Shown here in pieces: positions 41,213 through 52,899 of a stretch of DNA of 64,000 nt. How positions within the stretch are numbered: position 1 is the first letter of the stretch; every line of letters begins with the position of its first letter. The stretch is taken from assembly GCA_010015805.1 (NCBI GenBank), contig ML978128.1, positions 1 to 64,000 of the forward strand, in the 5' to 3' direction. The position numbers and the translations under genes are program-made. The stretch is from Rhizodiscina lignyota. Taxonomy: Eukaryota; Ascomycota; Dothideomycetes; Aulographales; Rhizodiscinaceae. Below the pieces are notes generated by a model, which had not been told where the DNA came from, did no database searches, and worked only from the letters and a program-made list of their open reading frames with translations.

Positions 41213-44200
41213 CCTGTCCCACGCGCCTGTGCGCGTAAAGTGCAATTAATAGCTGTGTTAGAACCAGTCTGACGGGTGTAAGGCGCGATTGACAGCCTAA
41301 AAGCCGCGAATCTCAGGTAGAGCAGTCCTTCAATATCAAAGAGGAGGGGAGACAGAAGGTCGTAGAAAGGTTCAGTACGTCGCAGCGGCTCGAGCGAGCA
41401 TATGTCATGCATCCATCAGCTTTGGCTCGCGGTGGGACCGAGCAGTTTAGCTACCAGCCGGGCGTGAGCGACCACCACAACTACAGCGCGCGAAAAGCCA
41501 AAAGGGCAAGCTAAGCTCAAGTGGATTCACGGCTTACAGCTAGCTCAAAGCAGGGACCAGAGTCGACAATCGCTTAATTAGATCCGCGGGCTGGCTGACC
41601 AGGGAGATAGTCGATCGTAGCGCCCTAGCGAAATCGCAGGCCTGATGCCCCATGGCGCAGAAAAGCATTCCCACACGTCCAATAGCGCTGTCTGCTGCCC
41701 GCAAAACCAGCGAAGTCTGGGGCGCGAGGCGCGAGCAGTTGAACGCGCCACTCAAGCACGGGAAATGGCTCGGCGCGCCACAAGGATGAAGAAAGCGGGG
41801 ACCATTTCAGTTTCGACGGTTGTTTCCTCGCTGAGCCCGAGGTCGCGCTGCTGATGCGTTGGCGAAGGCTGTTCTGACGATGATGAAAGACGGCGCGCCG
41901 CTCTCTCCGCACTCGACGTGCAGCATCATGCGTCTGCATTGGGACAACCGCGCCGAGTATTACGGCGAGCGAGATGCTGATACGACGAAAACCGCTACGA
42001 AATAGGCAAGACGGGATGGTCAGCTCGTCATCAACATCTCGGCGGCGATACCGATGGCTTGCAACTACCTGGAGGAACGTCAAGCGAGCAGCAGTTCGTT
42101 TCCCTTGCGACCGCTTGCGCTGCGGCAGCGCAGTCCAAGCAGGTGGATAGGCCGCAGCTTGGAAAAAGAAAGGCCTGCCAAAGTCGCGGGTCGATTGGGA
42201 AATCGATGGAAATCCTTCCCAAATTCACTCAGATGGGCGTGATCGTTGCTGCCGGTAGCCCGGCCAGACTGCAGGGCATGACCTTGAGAGGGACCGAAAT
42301 TGAACGAAAAGAGACGATGTGGAGATGAGCTAAATGATGCTGGCTCCCCGGGCGAGCAGGGAGCGCGCCTGCCCTACCATTCGCTTGTCTGCACTTTGAC
42401 AGCTGCAGAACGCAAGCCGTCTGGCGGGATAAATTCTGGCTCATTTTGTGGAATACGAAGAAGATCCCGACCTGCGTCGCACGACAGCACTCGACACAAA
42501 GAATCCGGACCAAACGGGTGCCCTGAAACCGGGCCGGCGTTCATGTCAGAACTGTACCTGACAGCTGCTGGCGCTTGTCTGGTGCGCGCCAGCCCAGTGT
42601 GATTGGGCAAAGGCGGAGAAGTGTGGGGGGACAGGCGATCGGTCGTGATCGATGGTCAGTAGATCCAATCCAACCTCGCGGCAGGACGAAAAAGCATGCG
42701 AAGGAGCGCGACGAAGATGTGATGTGCACTCGCGTTCTTCAGCCCTCAGGCAGGGCGACACAAGACTCGATTCTGGGGTGCACGTAAGTGCCTCCAGGGA
42801 GATTCCAAATGAAGAAGAGGAAAACACGTCATCCGGACATCCCTAACAGGCAGTTAGATACTAGATAGGCGGTGAAAAGGGTTTATACCGTATCATGTTG
42901 TTTTCCCAGCAGTGCCAGCATGCAAATTGTATCTTTACCAAAATAACCTTATGCCAGAGCCTCGGTCTCCTGTCCCCTGATTTCTGTCATGGATGCTGCG
43001 GCTCCTCCCTCATCTGCGAACCCTATTGGCAAGGTCCATCGCCGTGTCAATGCGTTCCGCTGGCCTGGACGCGGCAATTTGCGAGGCATTGAACAACGCC
43101 ATAAATCTTCGTGGCTGTCTGTCTGGCTGAGGTTGGGCTGGCATCACGAACAGTCTATTGATCTGTGAGCAGCATGACTGGTCTTGCCTCGGAGAATTGC
43201 GCAATGCTTTTTGTCTTGTCTTGGCTCGGCGTGTGAACGGTTTTGAAGGGCAGGGTTCACACGACTCTCTATATTAAACACTATTGAGTGGCTCCATCGT
43301 CCAATACAGGACGACCATTTTCTGTCATCCTCGTGATGCCCCAAACGTTTCACAGCCTTGGAGTTCTGCAGAACAAACATGGGTTGTTTTCGTTTCACAA
43401 CAACTTAGCAGAAACGCCGACGTCCGGCTGATTGAGATTTATCCGTAAGCCTGTAAGGCTGTAGCATGTTTATCGACAATGTGACCAGAGCAATGCTCGT
43501 TCTCGAGACTTTGCACCTGACTGTGCTGGCGACCTCGGGGAGCTTGCCCATTAGGCCTGGTGACTGTATGTTGAACCCTCTCTTTCCTTATTCCCGCGTC
43601 GCATACGTGTTTGAGGCTTGACTACAATTTCCGTATGCATTTTGCATTTACTCCATGAGAAACGCCCAGTGGCTTGATGAGCTAAGTGCGGAGGATGTGC
43701 TCCGTATAACGACATCTCAAACCACCAACTACGTAAGACAGATAGCGCGAGGGCAGAATAAGGTACACGTTTATCCGTCCATGTTCCTTTGACCGTGCAG
43801 TGCAGTAGCTCAGACGGTCCAAAGGGATTAATGCAAGCTATCCACAAGCTCAAAGTCTAAATGGCACGAGTGTCTAAGGAACCAAGGTAAGCTAAGAAAC
43901 AACCTCTTTGTGCAAGTACGGAACTCTCCAGTCCAATACTTTCTTTTGTATTTTCTCGGTGCTTCACTATTGCCGTTATATACCAGAGACAGCCATGATG
44001 GCTTGGCTTTATACTCCAACGACTAATCTTACGACCGACCCCGCATTGGCATGGCTACCGATCCTGCATGAAGCGCAGAGACGTCTCGCTAAATATTCAG
44101 CTCTTCCTCGGGTTTGGCTTGCCTATGGCGCCTGTAGAACGCATCTCTCAATTTCCATAAAGCCCCGAATCCTGCGGTAACTGTCGTAGTACCCCACGTG

Positions 44201-44521
44201 CGCCCCGTGCCGTCCAAAACGGTCGAGAGGCTTGCAGAAGGATGGACGACAGCTGTCCGAAGCCAACCATTCGGCTCTTGAGAACGGCTTCAGGACACGC
44301 AATCGTAGTTCGGGATCTTCAAGCCTACGGAATTTCTTCGAACGAGTCTGATCCTAAAAATACGAAAGATCGATGGTGTCGGCGACGTTCCCGGTTCGCA
44401 AGAGTCTGGTGCATTGGTGATGCTTGAGTTGCCATCGCGACTATTGGGGCCGAATGTATTGTCCGAGAAATACCTTGGTGTGCAGATAAATTGCGGTGCT
44501 GTTGAACGCTGCTTTGTATGC
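41213..44521. other. 3.3-kb region with no recognisable gene
   Basis: This is the longest stretch in the window without a supported gene. Frames of 60-150 codons occur on both strands, but none shows a family motif, sensible codon bias or a paired intron. I found no inverted repeat of note, no tandem array and no tRNA. It may hold the long 5' regulatory region of the 39106 gene, the 3' flank of the next one, or unannotated noncoding transcripts. Confidence 0.45.
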
Positions 44522-45811
44522 TCAGCTCACTGCTGATGACATGTTCAAGGCTCTACGAAGAGCTGCAAATCGCTTGGTAAACCAAGGTTCATCTAGCTGG
44601 CGCAAGTCGGCAGAACTGGAAGCAGGTGAGTCGCTTGTAGGCAGGGGAGAGGTATTCTCCGTATTTTCCAAATCGACGGATTGGGGGTAATTTGCACGGA
44701 GAATATCCAAGACGCTTGTCGTCTCTTGATATCTTTCCTCGTCAAGGAGCAGTTCTGCGGTTCGGAGGCAAAGAGACACATCCAGCTGTTCCCAAGATCT
44801 GTGTGCGAGCAGGTGGTCCAACTGTTCGGTTTTGGGGAGTCGCCTTTTGATATACTCCAGAGCAAATTCAACAGTAGGTCGAACTGGATGATATACATCT
44901 GCCAGCGCCTTAAGACTCGAATATGTTGTTGGCACTATTTCGAGGGATGCTTGAAATTCATCGTAGTGCGTTAGGTTCTCGAGCTCCTGCTTTGTGGACT
45001 GTGCAATCCGCCTGACAATACGCATCACTGGTTTCGTCAAGACCATTGGTGCCAGCTCTCTGTTACTTGCGAATGCGTGGTAAGATTGTAAATGTCGAGC
45101 GATGGCATAGTCCAGGCCGTAACTCGCAGAGTTTTGCTCCACTGCAGCACTCAACACGGTGCGCTGCCATCTCAATGCAAGGCTATGAGGAAGACCCGCT
45201 CGTAGAATGAGTTCTGTCATCTCGGGTCGTGACCATTTGAGCACAGGCTCGTGGTTTCCTTCTCTGCACAGTGCTCTTACGAGCATGCTTGCAAGGTTTC
45301 GATTGCCGATAAAATCTTCTTTGACTAAATAACCATTTGATGATAGCCATTCTAGAACGCGAGTACCAGCATTGAACGTCTTCCAAGTCGAGTCATTTGT
45401 TCTGTTGCTAATGGTGAGAACCGAGAGCGCAGCAGCCAGATTCATTCGCCCATTTGCAACCTGCACATCGAACCACTGCGCAGGACTCTCGCGAAGGGTG
45501 ATAGCCTTGGAGCTACTGAGCTTAGGCTTCCCTGTAATAGTATCACTCAGTAGAGGGTTGGAAAGTAGCATGTTCAAATGCTTCGCTGTAGTGACATGAG
45601 CGGAGGGCCGACTAGGAGCATGGCTGGCGGCCGAGGATTCCACGGAGTGGCTTCGATCATTTTGTACACTCGATGTTATTGGATGTTCGCGGTCGAGGTG
45701 GGTACGGAACGAGGTTGTAAGAGTATCGAGAAGCTGATTCGACTCGCGGCGATTGAGCGGACGTTGCTGATGAAACCAGTTCTTGATGGCATTTGCAGAG
45801 CTAGGCCGCAT
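44522..45811 (-). CDS. Fungal helical protein, unknown function, possibly mitochondrial
   Basis: The single-exon frame gives 429 aa from ATG 45811 (MRPSSANAIKNWFHQQRP); the longer open frame starts at a GTG and was trimmed. The N-terminal 30 residues are basic with Ser and no acidic residue until the helix that follows, consistent with mitochondrial import. A conserved-looking block is AKHLNMLLSNPLLSD. The rest is all-helical: WKTFNAGTRVLEWLSSNGYL, LRWQRTVLSAAVEQN, LDVSLCLRTAELLLDEERYQ. The family is known only as a fungal hypothetical. Helical repeats of PPR or TPR type are possible, but I cannot align them by eye. Confidence 0.75.
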   Translation of the reverse strand: MRPSSANAIKNWFHQQRPLNRRESNQLLDTLTTSFRTHLDREHPITSSVQNDRSHSVESSAASHAPSRPSAHVTTAKHLNMLLSNPLLSDTITGKPKLSSSKAITLRESPAQWFDVQVANGRMNLAAALSVLTISNRTNDSTWKTFNAGTRVLEWLSSNGYLVKEDFIGNRNLASMLVRALCREGNHEPVLKWSRPEMTELILRAGLPHSLALRWQRTVLSAAVEQNSASYGLDYAIARHLQSYHAFASNRELAPMVLTKPVMRIVRRIAQSTKQELENLTHYDEFQASLEIVPTTYSSLKALADVYHPVRPTVEFALEYIKRRLPKTEQLDHLLAHRSWEQLDVSLCLRTAELLLDEERYQETTSVLDILRANYPQSVDLENTENTSPLPTSDSPASSSADLRQLDEPWFTKRFAALRRALNMSSAVS

Positions 45812-46312
45812 ATTTGAGGCACTCTCCGACCCCGAACCTCTGTTCTCAAGGCATTGGTGAGGGTACCGATAGCGCTCAGGGAATGTCGTCGAAACAGACC
45901 ACACTACAGCACGGCGTTTGCGCTGGATAGATCAATGTCAACGAGTGAAGACGTTTGCGGCGCAGGCGCCAACCACAGCGAAACGGAGCTAGCCTCCTCG
46001 CCAAGCCTTCCACGTGACTCTTTCGCGCTTTCTCCAGACTTCACGCTTGCGAGCTGCTCTGCACACAACAAAACCTCGATGATTTGCCCTTCACACCCAG
46101 ATCTGCCTCCAACTCCGTTCTGACCCCTTCTTCGACCCTGCTGCTGGTTCTGAATACCACAGCACCGTCGTTGCCGACTTTTTCGCCTTTCCAATACCTC
46201 CTCCTTCAGCGTCACTCGACGTGACGGCCGCCGGCGACTTCGAACCTTCACCACTCACAACCACACTTCTTTTCGAAACGTGATCGCTTTACTCTCCAGC
46301 ATACGCTTAAAC
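45812..46312. promoter_or_regulatory. Divergent promoter, 44522 gene and DEF1
   Basis: A 501-bp head-to-head gap. The right half is CT-rich, as is usual upstream of strongly expressed fungal genes. No specific site is claimed. Confidence 0.4.
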
Positions 46313-49253
46313 ATGTCTGAAGTACAGAGCAGGCCTGCCCCTCGCGGCAGGAGCTCGGCCCGCGGTGGCAGAGGTGGACCACGAGGCGGAGCACGCGGTG
46401 CGAGCAGACATGTTAATGGAGATCACAAAGCTACTGCAGACATTGACACATCTGCCGACCAAGGCGAGATTGGTGAAATGAAGAAGCACTATCTCTCTGA
46501 GGTGGCCGTGCTCAAGGAAATGTTCCCCGATTGGACCGACGTCGACCTGGTGTTTGCGCTGGAGGAAACAAATGGGGATCTGCCCAGCACAATTGAACGC
46601 ATCACAGAAGGCACGTGCCCACTTCCAAATCACTCTTGCAAGTGTAAAATTATCTCGCAACCAAACTAATTCGCAGTTCTTTTCACAGGCAACGTCTCTC
46701 AATTCGCCGAAGTCTCAAAGAAGAGCAAGGATCGCGCTCGCTCGAAAGTCAAGGACTCATCAGCCGGGGCTACCGACGCTTCTATGTCTACTTCTAGGCC
46801 TCCCCGCGGACGAGGTGGCATCGAGGGTGCTCGTGGTGGCCGTGGCCGTGGTGACCGTGCTCGTGGAGGATTTCGTGGCGGCGCTCGCGGCGCTACTCAA
46901 GGCGCTGCAAACGGAGTCCGTCCAGCTGCAGCCAAGTCTGTTCCGACGGCTGAGTCCTCTGCGTGGGATGCAATCCCATCTGCGAACAAGGAAAACGAGA
47001 CTGTGGATAATAGCTCTACGGAAAGTGCTCCTGGTGGCCAGTGGGGTAGCGTGGTCGCTTCTGAGGCCACTCCAAACACTGCATCTGAAGGTGCCAAGAG
47101 TGCCTTGATTCCTGACGGAGGCCCCAAGAAGACGTGGGCTAGCATGTTCGCAAAGCCCAAGCCGGCGCCAGCCCCTGTTCCGAAACCTGAGGTCAAACCA
47201 CCACCGATTGAGGAACCTGATCCGACTGTTCCAGAGCTGGTGGAGCCGAGCCCACCAGTAGAGCCAGAAATCGAGGAGACAACTGATGCTGCTCTCTTGG
47301 AACCGCCAGCTGAGGATGAGACTCCGGCACTTACGCCTTCGAAGGATGAGTTGACAGAAGACAATGTGGAGCATGTACCGGACTACTCTAACAAGCCTCC
47401 TTCGACGGAGACTGCGGTTAGTCAAGTTGGAAGCTCGAGGGATATTGGTAGCGCTACCGCATCAATTGCTCACCAACCGATTGCTAGGCCAGTTCTGGGA
47501 GGGTTCGCGACGACAGCTCTCAAGGCGACGACGCCTACTGGACGCAGCGCAAGCTTCCAACGAAAGGTCATGGAACAGCAAGAAGCCGTTGTCATGCCTG
47601 GTAGCAGCCATGCTGTAGACCGCGCAACCGTGCAGTTCGGTATGATGGGCTTGAACGGCGACGCACTTGACGTGGACGAAGATCGAGAGGAAGCTGAAAC
47701 CCGCCAGCCTCCACAACAGTCGCCACCTTCGCAGCCGAGAGCATCTCTTCCCCCAGCACCCCGACAGCCTCCACCGGCAGAGTCTGCTCCAGAGGCTCTT
47801 CCAACTCCGAAGCAAAGCCAAGGACTTCCTCCTGCTCCACAACAGCCCTTGTCGCAACAACAGCAGCAGTCTCCAAACCCGATTGGAGCTCAACTTGGTG
47901 GTCAACACGCGTACAATCAGTTTGGACGCTATGGCCAACAAGAGACTGCCGCCCCACCCCAGAAGCCATACGATCCGTTTGGCCAGCAGGCATCGCAGAG
48001 TCCACTCGATGCCTACAATCCTTCTACCCAAGCTCAGCAAGCCGGCCAATCACAACTCGGTGGACAATCTACTGCTCCTAACGACTACAGCTCCTATCAG
48101 ACTTCTGACTACCAGCGTAATGCGTACCAGAATTACTACGGCAACTTCGGCCAACAGCACGGAGCGGCCCAGCAAGACGCTGGAACTGCTCCGCAGAGGA
48201 GTGGCAGCGGGTTCGGCTCTGCCCCAGGTGATTCTGGCTATGGATCACAAGCTCAACCAGTAAGTTCTCACAGTTCTCAATTTCTCTAATGCATCTCTAC
48301 ACTTATGCACTTGCAAGGGTCTTTGGTACCAACTACTTGTACAGAGCGTTTCGGGAGGCCGTTATGGCGAAACCCAAGGCAGTGGCCAAACCACTCCAAA
48401 TCCTGCCCTCGGCGGTGCTGGGCAGCACCAATCTCAGCCGGGCCAGCACCTACCTCAGCAACATCATCAACAAGGCCAGCATGCCGGCGGCGCTGGATTC
48501 CCATACGCTGGCCACCCATACTATAACTCCCCGTACTATCAAGCGTACATGAATCAGTATAACTACAGCGGCCAAGGCTTCAGCGGTCCTTACGGAGGCA
48601 GCAAGGGCGGCATGTATGGCCAACCGCACCATGGTTACGGCATCTCGCCGCAACAATCGAGTTACGATCAGCACTCTTCGTCTCCCGCGAATGCTACTGG
48701 ATTTGGTCAGTCGAGTCTTCACGGTGGCGAGCCGAATTTGCGTGCAGCAAGTGGATCATTGGGTGACTATGGTCGATCTGGAAGCACTCAACCCAGCCAG
48801 GGTGCACAAACCGGTGGCAGCGGATTCAGCGGCATGGCTGATGTCTTTGGCCGCCAGAGTGGATTCCCTGGCAGCAACCAGTCCTATGGTCAACAACAGG
48901 GCAACCAGCAATCTACTACGGAGGATTCGTTGAAGCCATTCGGCGATTCAAAATCGAATGCAGGACCAAGTCCAACCTCGCTTGGTCAGCCAGGTCGTCC
49001 CGGATCGGCGACTAACAACACGACGAGTCAAGGCCAGACTGGCCTTCCACCTCCGCAGAGTCATCAGCAAGGTTTCGGAGGCTATCCAAGCCACTTGGCT
49101 CAGGGCTCCCAGTACGGTGGTCTTGGCGGACTCGGACACCAAGGCGGACAGAATCATCAGCAGGGTGGATTCGGAGGATATGGCGGTGGCTACGGTGGCA
49201 CCTACGGCTCTTACGGCCGTGGCGGTTGGGGCACGAATTATGGCAACCACTAA
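46313..49253 (+). CDS. DEF1: RNA polymerase II degradation factor Def1
   Basis: Def1 promotes ubiquitination and removal of stalled RNA polymerase II. Three exons (46313-46610, 46689-48259, 48345-49253) give 925 aa. The N-terminus is RGG-rich, then a CUE domain spans about residues 57-99 (YLSEVAVLKEMFPDWTDVDL, ALEETNGDLPSTIERITEG). The junction ITEG-NVSQFAEV requires a GC-AG intron 1 (GCACGT...CACAG). A KTWASMFAKPKPAPAPVPKP block follows, then a long Gln/Pro/Gly/Tyr-rich tail (about 460-925) with SPYY, GFSGPYGG and GGYGGGYGG-like runs. Intron 2 is GTAAGT...ACAG, 85 nt. The Gln-rich tail matches the yeast protein's polyQ region that is processed to activate it. Confidence 0.92.
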
Positions 49254-50454
49254 CTTGCCAAACATTATGGATGACAAGCACCTTCGAGCATACCGTTTCA
49301 TGCGGCAGGAGTTTTTCTTCGTTTCGGACAGTCACTTCCGCGTCCCGCACGGGACATCTGCATCTAGGTGACCATGGTCGGGGGAAATCAGCTACCAGTC
49401 TCCGTTCTGTACTATTGGGCACTTTTTCTTTCTTGAATTTTCGAATGCGACTCTACTGTGTCAATACTTTCCCTCGTGTTCAAGGTGTTGCTTCTTTTTC
49501 GTTTTCAAAAATCCGGCGGGGAAAAACACATTCGGGCCGAGACCAAAAAGATTGATCTGGTTCCCGCTTTTTGCTACTAGGTTACATGCCTGGCGCAAGG
49601 TCAATGGGGAAAATTGGGACATGCCGTCAACTCTTATGGACTGGTATTCAGCGGTAGCATTTGCCGTGCGTGCGGTATGGTTTCGAGTCTGTAGTCAAGG
49701 AGGTCATTAGGGAATCGAATGACGATTGAATCGAGAGACCCCAAGTGTCTAAATTGTTTATCTTGCCCAACTGAGCTTCCTCTAGAGAGTGAAAGAGCCG
49801 CCTTAGCTTGCCTGAAGATCATCTAACGAGGACATTTGGTACATTATCGCGAACCTATGCGATCCCGGCGGTAGTACGTATGCGTCGTTCGTCGAAGACA
49901 CTTCGTCAACCGCTTGTTTCGCCCACCGCCGCAACTGCTTATTCCAGGTTTGATCCTTTACAAGCCGGTAAAACCCTTTGGATGATTTTAACGGCGGCAG
50001 AGAAGTGAATCGTGATGATCTGAAAATATCGAAGCGGCCCTGTCTATGTAGTGAGTGAGGATTCGAGGAGGTTTTATTCCCTACGGCTGATGAATAACCT
50101 GCTGCTTGCTCCTTTAGCGCCATAGTGCGTCGTCCACAGGAGCCTTAATGGTTAGAGTGATCGAGGTTGCCAAGCTCGGCGCTAAGACCACGGTGTTTTG
50201 TGAATGAGGTGAAGCTTTGAGTAACCTGCTCTCCCGAGATCTCTCTAAACACCCTGATCTGCTTCAAATACTTCTTTCTCTCTTCAAAAAGTTCGAACTT
50301 CTCTCCACTCAAGCATCTTTCCCGCTCTCAAATTCCATCTGCGCCGAATCGTTCACGTCGACCTCTCACATACCTTGCTTAAGAAGATTTCAATCGCTGG
50401 CATCCCCAGTTATAAGTCTTCTTAAACTCAGTTAACGAGCATTCCATTTGCAAC
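49254..50454. other. Intergenic, about 1.2 kb
   Basis: Holds the DEF1 3' UTR, a weak 106-codon minus-strand frame (listed separately) and the promoter of the 50455 gene. CT-rich runs occur at 50230-50340. Confidence 0.4.
49803..50123 (-). CDS. Possible small protein, unknown
   Basis: An ATG at 50123 opens a 106-codon frame, MALKEQAAGYSSAVGNKT..., ending at 49803. Composition looks plausible for a protein (WNKQLRRWAKQAVDEVSS), but there is no recognised motif, no signal peptide and no membrane helix. It lies alone between DEF1 and a 2EXR gene. It may be chance or an exon of an unseen gene. Confidence 0.25.
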   Translation of the reverse strand: MALKEQAAGYSSAVGNKTSSNPHSLHRQGRFDIFRSSRFTSLPPLKSSKGFYRLVKDQTWNKQLRRWAKQAVDEVSSTNDAYVLPPGSHRFAIMYQMSSLDDLQAS

Positions 50455-51531
50455 ATGTCCTTCCACCTTCCCTATCGCGGCCTGCCTCAAGAGCTGCTCG
50501 ATCAGATCTACGAGGAGCTGTTGTGCCCTCCCGCCGGCGTCGAGATCGCGTCAATGTGCTATATCAAGCGCTTCCAAAAGCAACATCGCCGCAGAATCCC
50601 TCAGTTACCGAGAAACCAATTTCCAACCTGTCTGCCGATACATAGTTTTTCGACTCCGTTAGGTCGACTTCCACAACCTGTCCAACAACAGAAGGCCATT
50701 AAGTTTGAGTCTGTCCGCAACAAACGACTGCATTACCCGGAGTCCTATGATGCACTGAGATGCGTTGTTCCCGTTGAAACGGCAATCTTCCGAACGAGCC
50801 GGAAGATGTCTGCTGCGGCCCTGGATTTGTTCTACAGTAAAAACGTTTTCGACTTCCACGCGGTTGACATCGTAGATACGCTGCTGCTTCTCGGAAGGAT
50901 TCCACTACAACATCGATCCAAGGTGAAGAATATCCGTCTGATCGGCACCTTTCCAATGATCGACCTGCTTAAATGCGGGAAAATCATAGCCCTTCTGCCC
51001 AGCCTAGTCAGAGTTGAGGTTCCTATGGGTGATGTTAGAGCACAATATATCTACGGAGAGCAAGGATTCGATAACAATTTCAATTTCTCAAACCGAGATC
51101 GGGCTCGAGCGCTGGAGACATATCTCATGATAAAGACGTGGAAGATGCTGATTCTGAGAAAGTCGCAGCAAGAGTTCCGCTTCACCTACACTTTACACTA
51201 TCCGGATCAGGACTCTGAGAGAACATTCAGACTCATCAGCAAATTCAGGGAGATTGAGGTCTCGCGATATCGAGTACGTGGGCCGCACGGTATCCAACAA
51301 AGTTCCGGAAAAAACTTGACAGCGGACGTTCAAGTGACAAAAGGGCCGACCGGAGAGGCGCATATCTCCATCATACTTCGTCGAGAGCAGCACGAGAGTC
51401 CAAATGAAGAGGAGGCGACGGCAGAGCTGCTCCAGGAGATTAGAGAGAAAAATGCTCGCATCCTGGAGATTCATTGGGTCATCGAAACTTTGAAAAGAAC
51501 AGCTCAGGTCGCCTCTGAAATTCATGCTTGA
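50455..51531 (+). CDS. 2EXR/F-box-like fungal protein, paralogue 2
   Basis: A single exon encodes 358 aa starting MSFHLPYRGLPQELLDQIYE, almost the same opening as the 31246 gene. The next block (FRTSRKMSAAALDLFYSKNVFDF) is the usual second 2EXR segment, and the C-terminus is a coiled-coil-like helix (EEEATAELLQEIREKNARIL). The first 100 residues contain an inserted-looking basic stretch (FQKQHRRRIPQLPRNQFP) that has no match in paralogue 1; it could be a retained intron, although it keeps frame. A broken third copy lies 2 kb downstream on the same strand. Confidence 0.8.
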   Translation: MSFHLPYRGLPQELLDQIYEELLCPPAGVEIASMCYIKRFQKQHRRRIPQLPRNQFPTCLPIHSFSTPLGRLPQPVQQQKAIKFESVRNKRLHYPESYDALRCVVPVETAIFRTSRKMSAAALDLFYSKNVFDFHAVDIVDTLLLLGRIPLQHRSKVKNIRLIGTFPMIDLLKCGKIIALLPSLVRVEVPMGDVRAQYIYGEQGFDNNFNFSNRDRARALETYLMIKTWKMLILRKSQQEFRFTYTLHYPDQDSERTFRLISKFREIEVSRYRVRGPHGIQQSSGKNLTADVQVTKGPTGEAHISIILRREQHESPNEEEATAELLQEIREKNARILEIHWVIETLKRTAQVASEIHA

Positions 51532-51863
51532 CTCTAGCATTGCCCAGGTTAGTTTAGGAGAGCGTCATGGGACAACTGAACGAAAGTGCAAAACTAGGAG
51601 AGCGATATGAAGGAGATTCTATGAGTCCAAGAAGGCAAGGAGGCTCGGGGGGAAACAAGCCGCCTCATATGCGGCTAACTGAAAATGGAGTTAGCGTTCA
51701 TTTCGAGCGAAGACGTCAAGTCTTCAAGTCTATTATTAAGTACCTCTGGGCTTCATCTTAAGGATTCCATATCACGTTTGCAAATTGTATACCTTCTTTG
51801 TTGACAATGTGACGAGAACTGTTATGATCCCAAGTGAGACGACAAGAGGCATCGTAACCCACC
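51532..51863. other. Short intergenic region
   Basis: A 332-bp gap between same-strand genes, holding the promoter of the methyltransferase. Nothing else is seen. Confidence 0.35.
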
Positions 51864-52805
51864 ATGGTGATTCGCCATCAAATCTCCAGATACTGTGTCG
51901 ATCACCTGCATCTTCTTTATGCACCACGGATAGCCTCCCAATTGGCATCCAGACCACCAGCAACTAGATCCCTCTATCGAGGATATCCTCGTCGTTTATT
52001 TAGATCATCCGCCGCAATGTCAGCAACGAGTGACTGGAGCTCATCCCAGTACTTGAAATTCGAGGCGGAGCGCACACGACCGTCACGAGACCTTCTGGCT
52101 CAAGTCCCTCTGGAATTCCCTGAGACCATCGTGGATCTTGGCTGCGGGCCAGGGAACTCTACCGCTGTTATTGCTGCGAGGTATCCGGATTCCCGCATCA
52201 CGGGAATGGATTCATCGCCGGACATGATCAAGAAAGCCAAAGCTACTCTGCCCAACATCGAATTCACCCTCGGTGATCTGCACACATATCCTCCAAAAGA
52301 GCCGACAGATCTATTCTTCACCAATGCTGTTTTCCAATGGGTTCCATATGCCGATCGTATCCCAATCATCAAGAGACTCATTCAAACTCAATCCTCCGGT
52401 GGTGTATTTGCATTGCAGGTCCCGGACAATGCAAACGAACCCTCTCATGCAGGTATGCGGATAGCAGCTCTAGAGGGACCATGGGCAAAGACCTTGAGCG
52501 GCCGCAGAACAGCATTGGATCCTTTCCAGACGCCGCAAGAACTGTACGATGAGATCAAACCGCTCTGCTCGAGTCTTGATATCTGGCACACGAACTACGA
52601 GCACGTTTTGGATGACCACTGGGCTGTTGTGGAATGGGTAAAGGGGACCGGCCTGCGGCCATTCGTCGATCCTCTTTCGGAGGTGGAGAAGGAGGGCTTC
52701 TTGAAAGCATATTTGGAGCGAATCAAGAAAGCGTATCCTGCGCAGTACGACGGGAAAGTACTTCTACGATATCCGCGACTCTTCATGGTGGCCGTGCGAG
52801 CATAA
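51864..52805 (+). CDS. Trans-aconitate methyltransferase-like enzyme
   Basis: The Tam family methylates trans-aconitate, a by-product inhibitor of the citric acid cycle, using SAM. The 313-aa frame starts at ATG 51864; a second ATG at 52017 gives a 262-aa form starting MSATSDWSSSQYLKFEAERT, which matches bacterial Tam in length. The 51-residue leader is rich in Arg and Ser with one Asp (YRGYPRRLFRSSAA), like a mitochondrial presequence. Motif I is TIVDLGCGPGNSTAVIAARY, motif II ITGMDSSPDMI, and FTNAVFQWVPYADRIPI and EYYDEIKPL-like text fit Tam. Two translation starts could yield mitochondrial and cytosolic forms. Confidence 0.87.
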   Translation: MVIRHQISRYCVDHLHLLYAPRIASQLASRPPATRSLYRGYPRRLFRSSAAMSATSDWSSSQYLKFEAERTRPSRDLLAQVPLEFPETIVDLGCGPGNSTAVIAARYPDSRITGMDSSPDMIKKAKATLPNIEFTLGDLHTYPPKEPTDLFFTNAVFQWVPYADRIPIIKRLIQTQSSGGVFALQVPDNANEPSHAGMRIAALEGPWAKTLSGRRTALDPFQTPQELYDEIKPLCSSLDIWHTNYEHVLDDHWAVVEWVKGTGLRPFVDPLSEVEKEGFLKAYLERIKKAYPAQYDGKVLLRYPRLFMVAVRA

Positions 52806-52899
52806 AGCATTTCGTCAAACGCTTCTGTGGTACAGTTTGCTTTCAATTTTTCGAATGCGAAGCATATTGCCAATTAGACAAGTACTATGGGGAGGTGAA

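Noticed and set aside
46760-48049. Long antisense frames inside DEF1
   Set aside because: Low-complexity Gln/Pro/Gly codons stay open on all frames.
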